From positions 310,001-374,000 of the forward strand of contig JAGCPF010000035.1 of NCBI GenBank assembly GCA_017642335.1: a DNA stretch of 64,000 nucleotides, in the 5' to 3' direction. The notes under the pieces are model-generated. The model was given only the letters and a program-made list of their open reading frames with translations. It did no database searches and was not told where the DNA came from. This stretch comes from Fibrobacter sp. (GTDB taxonomy: Bacteria; Fibrobacterota; Fibrobacteria; Fibrobacterales; Fibrobacteraceae). The translations under genes were made by a program, and so were the position numbers. Of the stretch, positions 34,901-44,034 are shown piece after piece. Position 1 is the stretch's first letter. Every line of letters starts with the position of its first letter.

Positions 34901-37900
34901 GAACGACTGAAATCGCGTTGTCTGTTCAGAATGTTTCTACCTCGGTTCATTTGCAGGATATCCGTATATTACCATCAAATGCGACATCAACCACTAGTTA
35001 TTGGAATAAAAGATTGTCAAAAATTGAAACGACGGTTGATACGAGAGGTGTTGCGTCTTATGTTAGTTATGACAATCGTGGCCGTGAAGTGGAATTCTTC
35101 TCTGAAACTGCGGAGGGTGATGTTTTTAGATCTTCAAAGAAAACGTATGTGGAGCCTTTTTGCGGGGTGACCCCTGGTGGTTCTGATGATTTGAAGACTT
35201 TGTCACTAAATGGTCAATTTATGGGGGATATGGTCATGATTTACCCACGAGAAGGTACTTATGTATTGTCGGATGTAGATGTAAATGTGGGGCTTGAACT
35301 TCGCGTTAGCGGGGATTCAGTGCGGTACAAATTATATCCGCAGGATAGTCCCCCTCCTAATGATGAATGGGTGATTTCGGAATGTGGGGCTTCCTGTATC
35401 TTTCCGTCATTCTCGTTTACTCCGCAGGAAATGATCTGGATTCTTGATGTTGATGTCGCTCCGTTTGACAGGGGTGAATACAAATTTACTATCAAAAAGA
35501 AAGAAAATGATTGGGTTGAATATGGGGATTTTTTGGGTTTTGCTAAGGGAAGTGTACCTAGATATCTTAGTGATTATGATTCATCTGTTGTTGTTTACAA
35601 GGCTCCAGGAAATAGGTTGAAATATTCAACATTTGGAGGAAATGTCTGGTCTTCTGGAACCTTGGTGACGAGTGATTATGTGTTGGACTTTGATGTTTTT
35701 ACTAGTGGAAGTAGTTATTATTCTGCATATATCCCAAAAGTAGATGATCCGTTTGGTTGTAATTATTTGGAACATCCAAAAGTTTTTAAGGCATTTGATA
35801 ATCCCAGTAGCGTAAATCTTTCTTGGCTCGAAAAAGATGTTTCTGATAAATCTATCAGAACGGAGAATATACATTTGGCGGAGACAGCTTCCAAAGATCC
35901 GGTGATAATATTTGATAAGACTGCGATTATGAAGAATATTTCTTCGATGAGTGAATCGTCGAGTTCTGTTTCGGCTATGGTGACGAGTTCGTCAAGTATG
36001 AGAAATACTAAAATTTTTGCTGAAGACGCTTTAATGGCTATGAAATGGAACTCTTCAAAGGCTGAATTTGAATATTATGGAAATTCTCCTGTTTTTGATC
36101 AAAATTATGTTGTGATTGATGATGTAAATAAAAAAGTGGATTTTGTGTCAGGAAAAATAACATCATATCAACCGGGCGTAATAGATGAAAGAGGGAGTTT
36201 GTATTCTGATGCTGTTTTAGGGCCTAATGGAAAGCTTTATGTTGCTTATGTTGGGGAGTCTAAATATTTTGATTCATGTGTAGATGAAAAAGTTTGTGGT
36301 AATGCTCCCTATGTTTATGTAAAACGCCTGTATGAGGGGTCTGAACCGAATACAAATGGATATTATATTTGGGCTGGTGTAAGCCAAATTAATCAAAAAC
36401 CTTTGTATCAAGGGGATATCCTATCTTGGACAGATAACGTTTATGATGCAATTGGTGGAGTTAACAAATTAAAATTGGCTTATGATGCTACAAATAAGAA
36501 TCTATATCTTGCAATTTCGTATGAATTGCCGAAGGATGATAATTTGACAGCCAGTTTGACTTCGTCTTCAAATAATAAGGCTGATAATCTTCGTCATCGA
36601 ACGCGAGCATTGTCTGTTTTCAAAGGTAGTATTGAAAGTAACGTTACTGTTAATGGTACTGTTTACTCAACTTACTTGAGGTGGACCCCATTGAAGGATG
36701 AGTCAATAAAACGAGTTAATTTGGCAAAGACTCTTGAAGAAGAGAAAACGCGAGTTGTTTACTTGGATGATAATGATGACTTTGATTTTGCCGTGAGGAA
36801 GGGTGTCCCTTACATTATGTTTAGAAATGAAGATAATGATAATGCAATTAGTGTCATTTCTTTTGGGAAAAAGGAAAATGAGGGTAATAGTGCAACTAGT
36901 GCCAATTCTTCTGAACCAGAGAGATGGCTTTCGATTGGGAATCCTGGTTTTGCTTTCCCGCAAAAAGCTAAAGGAAGCGTGGATCTTGGTGCGAATTCCA
37001 GTGGCAATCCTTTTGTCGTGTTTATGGCGGATAATTCTGATGCAAATAAAGGTCGTAAGGGCAAAATTGTTGCTATGCATTATAATGAAGAAGATGCTTT
37101 GGATTTGACTTTAGACAACTTCGAGACGTCTGATGCGAATTTCAATAAATTCTGTTCGTTTAGACAATATATCCTGAGTTATAAGGCTTATCTTGATGAT
37201 GTGGATAATTTTATTTTTAAGGCTACGCCAAAAACGCCTGGTGATGTCAAGGAAATGAAAATTTCCGTGAATGGAAATGACTTAGAGACAATTACTGATT
37301 ATACAAAATGGGTTACAGTTCCTCTTCTGAAAGGTGAGAATAATATGGTTGTCACCCTTATTGGAAATGATGGGAGCTCGCTTTCGTATAAGGTTGAATT
37401 AACTCGTCAGTCGGAGTCTGGAACTGGTTTCTATATCGTTGGAGAAAAGGGGAATACCCGTATAAATTGGATCTCACCAGATAAAGTTCTTGTTTGTTTC
37501 TCTACCACAAATGTAAGGAAAGAATTGACCTTTGATGTCCATTTTGGAGTAGGATGGTCTTTCGTTCTTTCTGTTAATGGAATTATAAGAGAATATAATG
37601 TTGCTAGTTCCATTGTTTTGCCGGTGAATCAAATGCCGCTGAGTGGATATCTTTATAATAAGGAAACGAATAAATATGTTATCGTAGAATTCCATGTAAA
37701 TGAGTGTAACGAAATTGTTGACCCGTCTAGTAGTGGTACGTCCGCTTCCAGCGGCGACTCCGGCACGTCCGCTTCCAGCGGCGGCTCCGGCACGTCCGCT
37801 TCCAGCGGCGGCTCCGGCACGTCCGCTTCCAGCGGCGGCTCCGGCACGTCCGCTTCCAGTGGCGGCTCCGGCACGTCCGCTTCCAGCGGCGCTTCGTCGT

Positions 37901-38712
37901 CGGGGGCCGGCTCTAATCCGGGTGGCAATACTTCTTCTTCTCGTTCGAGTTCGAGTGCTCGCAGTTCATCTTCTGTTTTGAATTCTGATTTGTCTTCGAA
38001 TGTTCCGAACGAAATAAGGAATCTGTCCCGTGCACGTCTCTATGCTACAGGGGAAATGAATATTGCAGACAATGTTTCTGTGAAGGGGCAACTTTTTGCT
38101 GGTGGCAACATGAATATTGGGGTAACCACCTCCGTAACGGGAGATGTTTATTCAGCGAAAAGTGTTATGCTTCGTAATCGCTGCAATGTGGGCAATGTTT
38201 ATTATGTGTCTCGCCTTGATGTTCAAGATGGGGCTAAGTACAAGACGGCGACGCGCCAGTCTTCCATGAGTGTGCGTGCAATACCGACATTCAGTGTAAC
38301 TGCTGGTAGCAATAGTGTTTTGGTTGAGTCGCAGCAGTACCGCTCAATGGTGAGCGGGAGGTATAAAAACTTTACGGCTAGATCGAATACAACGATTAAT
38401 TTCTCTGCTGGAGACTACTATTTCCGCGATTTCTATACGGATTCGAATGTAAAAATGAACTTTAGTCCAGGAACTCGTATTTGGGTTAGCGGAAATCTTC
38501 GTATCGGAAACGACAACAAACTTCTACAATCCGGTAGAGTGGGTGATCTATTTATCTATGTGGCAGGTTCTGTTACCGTGGAAACGGGAGTGACGATGAA
38601 GACTGTCTTGGTTGCTCCTAATGCGTCTGTATCGGTGTCGTCAAGAACGCATATCTATGGGTATTTGATCGGTAAATCAATCAATATTCAGCCGAATGTA
38701 ATTGTGGAATAG
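31816..38712 (+). CDS. Giant surface protein with Ser/Gly linker and bactofilin-like C-terminus, probably 5'-truncated
   Basis: About 2,298 residues. No signal peptide is seen and the frame opens only at about 31795, inside former gspE sequence, so the true N-terminus appears missing. The first 600 residues contain repeated W-rich blades (IFQWNGKEWQRI, WTWNGKDWIKE) resembling a propeller. About 1060-1100 has a YD-like segment (YVSYDNRGREVEFF). About 1775-1866 resembles a cadherin-like beta-sandwich domain (GENNMVVTLIGNDGSSLSYK). Residues 1974-2027 are six GTSASSGGS units. The last 250 residues form a beta-solenoid (LYATGEMNIADNVSVKGQLF). DNA is strongly AT-rich compared with neighbours. The next gene follows after 11 bp, so they are probably co-transcribed. 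Confidence 0.75.
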   Translation: MMAYSGEFLDIDGNGELLSDPGSDMYREKISRKYLSSVRIFGPTEDVADSNYLGKVTLCYSPLKNDDGHIKRLLSSIRYYDNSREIDFEEYTYYTRQKPDINGLTICPFKDENNPSAYPLGFLCRVKGKNCGIVEYTYKYEPLGNAHVETLPLDFVYGVGRLENGMSYLVGKKDDELKLYTKILGHWVESELPTENGKKIPAADRVDFGDAGWFLAVTNDDYARIFQWNGKEWQRISSKSVEDHRETDGLLDIRRYRKHEVIAGPDYVLHYGVVKEKFTVEFLWTKWGQLPDESESDSFGSDDIENGSEIIFPQKNHILVLYRTNTCVDCLVYKVYSFRDGIWKQNKREGTMDDDNDFRLNGSYFANAGEADHFYDDSRFRVWNWYGVNWKRMLRNEFPNNDPADIQSYGRDYVAVRYNDYKNLRIYSLGEWGWETVYNEEKMGTWGGIGTDNFFVVTQKVGGSYRPMKLYYRPNNGNAGWLIKSFDDLMGKVPPDKLSDLERMGEKKVVVGADWFVEWNTTQYAWTWNGKDWIKEDLSSSDYIYKGEKSPNTASVLEKDIYSLGGNMLAVSKVLKANGSNKRYGGETKIIYNRNNSFTKEIGAYLLHKKRVLEPVVDKEIEYIYTFLPNRDGVFAFDDASNSPVMDVMKVEPPDGKSVVERHLCDSDKGADSPVIGSTCYEIQWTGDPSNVISQNKKFYERIRVYDWPYPVYLDQNVAEVSIGRGLKTVVKNEYSKNNGKLIRRTKKTGTNITEEKFLYAVDFMDLTANEDAFVTKLKMQNRLNILAGSYSCIRECSNGTLFAANANGFEEVDGLLTAVSSWKYLPDRSFSESFVKREIKEISLNPSSHRHWERQSYSSNISNGHIVESVEGPRNIRVSNFYENSRNGKLLGNAANCGYDEGLMLSGQFCNVENWEGCEIDSLLGGSAKDYVDLPSFSIDYSKYGHFSKYFLKLTKNKSLVGTISHARNEEYTFSAWMQYGSVIGETLSLNINGKAQPEITWEVRPSGLPSDSIGKWTKIEWTGTFSGTTEIALSVQNVSTSVHLQDIRILPSNATSTTSYWNKRLSKIETTVDTRGVASYVSYDNRGREVEFFSETAEGDVFRSSKKTYVEPFCGVTPGGSDDLKTLSLNGQFMGDMVMIYPREGTYVLSDVDVNVGLELRVSGDSVRYKLYPQDSPPPNDEWVISECGASCIFPSFSFTPQEMIWILDVDVAPFDRGEYKFTIKKKENDWVEYGDFLGFAKGSVPRYLSDYDSSVVVYKAPGNRLKYSTFGGNVWSSGTLVTSDYVLDFDVFTSGSSYYSAYIPKVDDPFGCNYLEHPKVFKAFDNPSSVNLSWLEKDVSDKSIRTENIHLAETASKDPVIIFDKTAIMKNISSMSESSSSVSAMVTSSSSMRNTKIFAEDALMAMKWNSSKAEFEYYGNSPVFDQNYVVIDDVNKKVDFVSGKITSYQPGVIDERGSLYSDAVLGPNGKLYVAYVGESKYFDSCVDEKVCGNAPYVYVKRLYEGSEPNTNGYYIWAGVSQINQKPLYQGDILSWTDNVYDAIGGVNKLKLAYDATNKNLYLAISYELPKDDNLTASLTSSSNNKADNLRHRTRALSVFKGSIESNVTVNGTVYSTYLRWTPLKDESIKRVNLAKTLEEEKTRVVYLDDNDDFDFAVRKGVPYIMFRNEDNDNAISVISFGKKENEGNSATSANSSEPERWLSIGNPGFAFPQKAKGSVDLGANSSGNPFVVFMADNSDANKGRKGKIVAMHYNEEDALDLTLDNFETSDANFNKFCSFRQYILSYKAYLDDVDNFIFKATPKTPGDVKEMKISVNGNDLETITDYTKWVTVPLLKGENNMVVTLIGNDGSSLSYKVELTRQSESGTGFYIVGEKGNTRINWISPDKVLVCFSTTNVRKELTFDVHFGVGWSFVLSVNGIIREYNVASSIVLPVNQMPLSGYLYNKETNKYVIVEFHVNECNEIVDPSSSGTSASSGDSGTSASSGGSGTSASSGGSGTSASSGGSGTSASSGGSGTSASSGASSSGAGSNPGGNTSSSRSSSSARSSSSVLNSDLSSNVPNEIRNLSRARLYATGEMNIADNVSVKGQLFAGGNMNIGVTTSVTGDVYSAKSVMLRNRCNVGNVYYVSRLDVQDGAKYKTATRQSSMSVRAIPTFSVTAGSNSVLVESQQYRSMVSGRYKNFTARSNTTINFSAGDYYFRDFYTDSNVKMNFSPGTRIWVSGNLRIGNDNKLLQSGRVGDLFIYVAGSVTVETGVTMKTVLVAPNASVSVSSRTHIYGYLIGKSINIQPNVIVE
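37735..37896 (+). repeat. Six tandem 27-bp units coding a GTSASSGGS linker
   Basis: Six in-frame 27-bp units (GGCACGTCCGCTTCCAGCGG and so on) differ by only a few bases. They are markedly GC-rich within an AT-rich gene, which suggests recent slippage expansion. They code for a flexible Ser/Gly linker that continues into a Ser-rich stretch before the C-terminal solenoid. Confidence 0.9.
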
Positions 38713-38723
38713 GAGGCCGGGGT

Positions 38724-41700
38724 ATGTTCAAGAATTATCTTATTCCTTTTATTTTTGCAGTCTTTTCTGTATTTTCCTATGCAGAAGAAAAACAAGAACC
38801 GCAAGAACAAATTCTCGCTGCGGCGCGTACATGGTTACCTGATGGAACTCGTTTTGGTATGCCGGGATTAGCCAATATATGGGCGCATGATGGGAATCAT
38901 CCTCATTATACGGCTTTTATTCCGACGGGATCGGATGTGGTTGTAGTTCCTCTCAAACATGAGATTCGATATGGAGGCTCTACGTATAATCATTTAACCA
39001 TAGCATCTGGTGCGAGAATTTTTTTGGGTAATTATGAGAATTACATTATTCCTGCAGATGGTGTTGATGGCTCATACCCATATGTCAAGCCAATTATACC
39101 GATGGATGGTGTTTTTCTGCCGGCACCGGGCAATACACGAATACCTGTTGCTTGGCGGAATTTTGATGAACATGGCGATGAATTTACGGTTTTGGAAATA
39201 GGACCATTTTTAATTGATCAGGCTTACCCTTTAAATGGCGGTGGATCTCAATTAGTAAAGGTCGTTATGCTCTGTCAGGTGTCTTTTTACAATGATGGGG
39301 AAATTCAGGTGCAATATTGGATTCAGGAAAATGAACGTAGCGTCGCTCATTCTATAAATCCGTCGACTAATACACCTGGGCAAGGGTTGGGCTTTGTTAT
39401 GAATTCCCCATATGTTTATAATGGAGCGAAGAGAATTCAAAAAAAGTCTTTGAGAGGTCTTCTGTTCGGAGAAATTAACATTTTTGAAGGCGGAAAGCTT
39501 CGTGAGGGATGGATCGGGAAATCCTTCGTGAATGATGATTTGAAGATTGAAGTAAAAGGTGGGGAAATAGAGATTGATTTTGGGACAGAAGAATATCCTG
39601 GCTTGGTGTTGGCTTACGACCATGCAAGAGAAAACCCTGTTGTTGGAAGTTTTTCGTGGATATCTATTGACGCAAGTCCGGTTTATGTGGAAAATGCACA
39701 TAATGAAGATCCAATTTATCTATGGTATTTTAATGAAAGCGGATCTTTCTCTAATAACACTGAAGATGCGGGATATCCGTATTTAGATGAAAATGCTGTT
39801 ATACAAGTTTCGGACCTGATGAAAAATGATTGTTTGTTATTACGGTGTATAAATAATCATGCTATATATCCTGCATTGTATAATGTTACATGGAATGATT
39901 TGAAAAAAAAGGGAATAAATGTCGATACGATTCCAGCTCCTGCGATAAAAATACAGGTTGATCCAAAAGATCCAATTGATCATTATAGAGGTAGGAGCCC
40001 GCATAGAACGGTAAGAATAAAAAAAATCAAAGTACTCCTGGTTCAACCTTCCTCAATACAGTTCAGGCCTCCTGCCACAAAAGAATTGAAATATGAAGGT
40101 GCTGTCGGTTATTTGGAAGTTGCCGGAAGGAAAGCTCCTCTAAAGATGCCTGAAGGTGCGATGGTTGATGCAACGATTCATTCTGCTCCTGGCTTCTTAA
40201 TTTCTAAGATTGAAGTTAATGGAAACATTGCATATGATGAGAGTAATCCTTCAAATAGTCTGCCTAATGTGTATGTTGATTATCGGCAAGAACGTGATGT
40301 TGCAACGGTTCGACTTGTGATGGATGATGACAAGTTGGTTCATGTTTCGTATAGGAATTGTACACAGCGAAATCTCCCAGAAGTTGTTCCTTCCTATGTA
40401 AAGAATGAAATTTTCCTTGATCCGAAGGATAAGTCTAAGGTGGTTACAACTTATTCTATCAAAGATGGATTTGATAGGGTCGTGCAGACTCAGGAGGATT
40501 TGGGTAATGGGAAGTTTAGCGTATCAGCTCTGTATTTTGATTATGCGGGAAATACGCAGTATGCTCCAAAGACATTTGTGACGGAAAATAAAACTGCTTA
40601 TAGTTTTGAGGAAATGTATTGTAGGCAATGTATTGCTAAATCGGCGGCTTTTTATAATGGAGACACAGCATTCATTAAGTCGCGAGTGGATGCTTCCGGA
40701 TATCCTTATGCGGAACACAATTATCATTATGGTGAAAATAAGGCCATTGTTGGCGAGTCTGCTGGGATGGGGGAAGCAAGTTTTGATAAGGGAAAGAAGT
40801 TTATTAATACATGGAAAATCCCTATTGCGACCTATAGGTCTGACGAATTCTTTACAATAGAGCAGTTGAAAGATAAAACCTTTGGACTGTTCAATGGCTC
40901 GGGTTCGGCATTGGATAACGAGTATTTAGGACGTTTGACAACGATTACGGAAGATGATTTGGATGTTAATAAAAATGAATTTGATTATCCTTATGTGCTG
41001 ACAATAAACCAAGCTCTTGATGGCTCTTTCTCCCAAAGTATTACTGATGGGGCTGGCAATGTTTGGGCGACATGGATTGCCCATGATGGTGAAGTCCTTG
41101 TTTCTCGAAACATATACAATTTAAGTACGTCTCAGTTGGATCGTTCTTATGTAGAAGGACGTTCTGGATTCGTAACGTTATACTCGTACGATGATGCGGG
41201 TCGTTTGAGTGCCGTTAAATCTCCAGACCGTGGACGTAAAGAAACAAAATATGATTCAAAGAATCGAATTCGTTTTTCGCGTGATGAAAGGCAGATTGCT
41301 AAGGGTGGTACAAACAAAGATTTCTTTAATGTTATTGTATATGATGACCAAGATCGAGTTGTTCAGACTGGTGAGGTTCGGGGCTCATGTGGAGGATGCT
41401 CTTTTGATAGACCCGATGATGTGCTCTCTCCGAGTAGCATAAATTTGCTTTCCGAAACAATATACGGAAAACCGACTGTAAATAATCTTCGTTCAAAAAG
41501 TTCCCGTCTCGGAGTGAATCTTGCCACAGATATTGTCAACTCAATTGAGGGAGTCTCCTCTTACGATGTTGGAGCAACAATATCCTATGACGGCAAGGGC
41601 AACGTGAATACGATGAAATTCTCAAGTTTCGATCGTTTGGGGCGTTTGAAAACGCAGTGGACGGTTTATTTGTTCGCGAACGATGCGCCTTCGATAAAAA

Positions 41701-44033
41701 CCGACTATGAGTATACAAGTTCTGGTCAAATTGCAAGGACAGTTGCCAGCGAATGGGACGCCACGCAGAACTCTTGGACTCCCTTGTCCAAGCGAGTGAT
41801 GGCCTATGGGCAAAAGGATCGCCTTGAGAAAATATACGAGCAGGATGCCACTGACGATACCAAGAAATGGGAGTTGGCGAGATATTCCTATGACGCGGCC
41901 AGTTCGCTTGAATCTACGACTTATTTCGACAAGGGCCAGATGGTCTATACGAAGTCCTCAAGGGGCGATATTAATGGGCGAGTCTCCCGCATCCGTTACG
42001 GCGATGCTGCAGGAGACGACCTCTACGTCGAAGAACTCAGCTATTCTGACCCGCTTCTTAATCGAGTCTCGAGCCTAAAACACACTTGGAAGGAATATTC
42101 TGGTCAGAATAAGGTGGTGGAGGAAACTTTTGACTACGACGATTTGGGGCGTTTGACTACATTTAATACTGATATGGCTTCAATGACGGGGGGACAGTAT
42201 TCCCACGATATTCTGGGACGCACGACTGCCAAGTCGGAGGCGGGGTCATCCGTTGTGTTCGGTTATGTCAATGGCAGCTACCGACCGGCCTCCATTTCCG
42301 TTGACGGAGCCGCATCGACTGACCTAAGACGCTACGACGCTGCGGGCAACGTCTGGCTCGACCAGCGTAAGAATTATGCGTATTCGTTGAATTCACTTGG
42401 ACTTCCCGACAGGATTCGCAAATTTTCCAATGTTCCTTCGTCGATTTCGCTCGATATGGTAGATGGTCCCGCTCAATTCAATGGCGAAATCAGTCGCACG
42501 GACTTCCTCTACGACGAGAGTGGCCGTCAAATCTGGAAGGAAGAAAAAAATTGGACTATAACAGCGGACGGAAAAACGACTGGATCATCGGGTTATGAGA
42601 AAATGAAGATTCCCGGTGTAGGCGAGTACTTTGCGTCAGCTGGGGGGACTTTGCATTTTACCGAAATTGACTTGGTGGGTGGTGGCCATCGCTTGGGCAG
42701 GTTTGGTAGCGCATACTTCCCCATGACCGACGCCCAGGGCAACATCCGCGGCTATGCGAGCAAGGGTGGCTTGGAAAGCATGTACGCCTACTATCCGTAC
42801 GGTTCGCAAGTGGAACTTGTGCCGAATAATGGTGCGGGCATGCGTCGCTGGCAGTCGAAGGAATATGATGGGGCGCAGGAAAAGTACGATTTCGGTGCCC
42901 GTTACTACGATCCCTTCTTGGGCTTGTGGATGTCTCCCGATCCTGCGGGACAGTTCGCGAACTCGTACACTTACGGTGGCGATCCGATTAATTACATTGA
43001 TCCGACAGGCATGTGGGCTCTTGGTGTAGGTTTTATCGTGAGCTGGGATGAACAGCATGGCTGGGGGTTTGGTGTGGGCCTGGCGGGGGGGCGCTCTGAA
43101 CTTTCTTATGTATATAATTATCAGGATGCTTCACATTCGTTTACTGCGAGTATTGGTGGCAGTTATCAGATTTCTGCGCTCAACCTCAATGCGAGCCTCG
43201 GGTACAATTTCAATTCTTACACTGGCCACTCTCTTTCGGTGAACGGTGGAGCCTGTCTCGGTGATGGAGAAACCATGTGTGCGGGTGTTGAAGTTGGTGG
43301 AGCTCTTTACTGGAGCGCAAGTGGGAATTTCATGGGCTCAACGGCCTATCTGGGGGCTTACGCTACGTTTGCAGGTGGGCTTGCCCGCGTATCTAGCGGT
43401 TACGAGGCCGGCTTCATGGGTATGGAGGGCCGAGGACACTACGCAGGCGCCACATTTGCCGGAGTACATGCGGATGCGTCAGATCGTGATGGTTTTGGAT
43501 GGGGCTTGCGTGAGAGTCTTTATTTTGGCATCGGCAACAACTCCAGTTCCCTAGCCGCCGACGGCACCACGGCGAGTATGGTCAAGTTGGACTTGTGGAT
43601 GCCGAGCCTAGGTAATTTTGGACATTTTACCTTCGGCAACGGGTATGACGTGAGTAGCGAGGGAATCCGCAAAAAGGAGTTGCAAGAAGATATCTCCATA
43701 TTAGAGAAAAGTTCAAATCCGGAGGATGTTGAGGTTGTAAAAATATTAAAGTTCTATTTGACAAATATGGATGAAACAATAACAACAAGAGACTTTCTAA
43801 GAATAGGCCGTGCTTTAAGAAGAAACGGATTCGAGCCGGTTGAACGTATGGGGGATCACTCGGATGGTGCCTCCAAGTTTACGTTTAGAAAAGCCGGTTC
43901 AAGGGAATATGGTCAACATGAGTTCATGTCAAATGTGATGAAGGATGAGGCATATTGCAGCTACAATTACGGCAATAATTTCCTCACTCATTTCCTTATT
44001 GACTATTTGGGATGGAAGGGCAGGGGGTATTAA
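38724..44033 (+). CDS. RHS/YD-repeat polymorphic-toxin-type protein
   Basis: A 1,769-residue secreted protein. Signal peptide YLIPFIFAVFSVFSYA. Residues of about 50-550 are an unrecognised beta-rich region. YD-type repeats follow (YSYDDAGRLSAVKSPDRG near 820; FDYDDLGRLTTFNTD near 1137). The RHS-associated core is at about 1373-1431: KEYDGAQEKYDFGARYYDPF, then MSPDPAGQFANSYTYGGDP and YIDPTGM. Past the core lie 210 Gly-rich residues and then a distinct 120-residue tail (about 1650-1769, ending FLIDYLGWKGRGY) whose DNA is again AT-rich. That is the usual place for a toxin domain. The tail matches nothing I know. A lipoprotein gene begins 1 bp after the stop. Confidence 0.85.
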   Translation: MFKNYLIPFIFAVFSVFSYAEEKQEPQEQILAAARTWLPDGTRFGMPGLANIWAHDGNHPHYTAFIPTGSDVVVVPLKHEIRYGGSTYNHLTIASGARIFLGNYENYIIPADGVDGSYPYVKPIIPMDGVFLPAPGNTRIPVAWRNFDEHGDEFTVLEIGPFLIDQAYPLNGGGSQLVKVVMLCQVSFYNDGEIQVQYWIQENERSVAHSINPSTNTPGQGLGFVMNSPYVYNGAKRIQKKSLRGLLFGEINIFEGGKLREGWIGKSFVNDDLKIEVKGGEIEIDFGTEEYPGLVLAYDHARENPVVGSFSWISIDASPVYVENAHNEDPIYLWYFNESGSFSNNTEDAGYPYLDENAVIQVSDLMKNDCLLLRCINNHAIYPALYNVTWNDLKKKGINVDTIPAPAIKIQVDPKDPIDHYRGRSPHRTVRIKKIKVLLVQPSSIQFRPPATKELKYEGAVGYLEVAGRKAPLKMPEGAMVDATIHSAPGFLISKIEVNGNIAYDESNPSNSLPNVYVDYRQERDVATVRLVMDDDKLVHVSYRNCTQRNLPEVVPSYVKNEIFLDPKDKSKVVTTYSIKDGFDRVVQTQEDLGNGKFSVSALYFDYAGNTQYAPKTFVTENKTAYSFEEMYCRQCIAKSAAFYNGDTAFIKSRVDASGYPYAEHNYHYGENKAIVGESAGMGEASFDKGKKFINTWKIPIATYRSDEFFTIEQLKDKTFGLFNGSGSALDNEYLGRLTTITEDDLDVNKNEFDYPYVLTINQALDGSFSQSITDGAGNVWATWIAHDGEVLVSRNIYNLSTSQLDRSYVEGRSGFVTLYSYDDAGRLSAVKSPDRGRKETKYDSKNRIRFSRDERQIAKGGTNKDFFNVIVYDDQDRVVQTGEVRGSCGGCSFDRPDDVLSPSSINLLSETIYGKPTVNNLRSKSSRLGVNLATDIVNSIEGVSSYDVGATISYDGKGNVNTMKFSSFDRLGRLKTQWTVYLFANDAPSIKTDYEYTSSGQIARTVASEWDATQNSWTPLSKRVMAYGQKDRLEKIYEQDATDDTKKWELARYSYDAASSLESTTYFDKGQMVYTKSSRGDINGRVSRIRYGDAAGDDLYVEELSYSDPLLNRVSSLKHTWKEYSGQNKVVEETFDYDDLGRLTTFNTDMASMTGGQYSHDILGRTTAKSEAGSSVVFGYVNGSYRPASISVDGAASTDLRRYDAAGNVWLDQRKNYAYSLNSLGLPDRIRKFSNVPSSISLDMVDGPAQFNGEISRTDFLYDESGRQIWKEEKNWTITADGKTTGSSGYEKMKIPGVGEYFASAGGTLHFTEIDLVGGGHRLGRFGSAYFPMTDAQGNIRGYASKGGLESMYAYYPYGSQVELVPNNGAGMRRWQSKEYDGAQEKYDFGARYYDPFLGLWMSPDPAGQFANSYTYGGDPINYIDPTGMWALGVGFIVSWDEQHGWGFGVGLAGGRSELSYVYNYQDASHSFTASIGGSYQISALNLNASLGYNFNSYTGHSLSVNGGACLGDGETMCAGVEVGGALYWSASGNFMGSTAYLGAYATFAGGLARVSSGYEAGFMGMEGRGHYAGATFAGVHADASDRDGFGWGLRESLYFGIGNNSSSLAADGTTASMVKLDLWMPSLGNFGHFTFGNGYDVSSEGIRKKELQEDISILEKSSNPEDVEVVKILKFYLTNMDETITTRDFLRIGRALRRNGFEPVERMGDHSDGASKFTFRKAGSREYGQHEFMSNVMKDEAYCSYNYGNNFLTHFLIDYLGWKGRGY

Positions 44034-44034
44034 C

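Noticed and set aside
37735..37896. Short regular tandem repeat as a possible CRISPR array
   Set aside because: The 27-bp units are contiguous with no spacers and lie in frame within a Ser/Gly linker of a protein.
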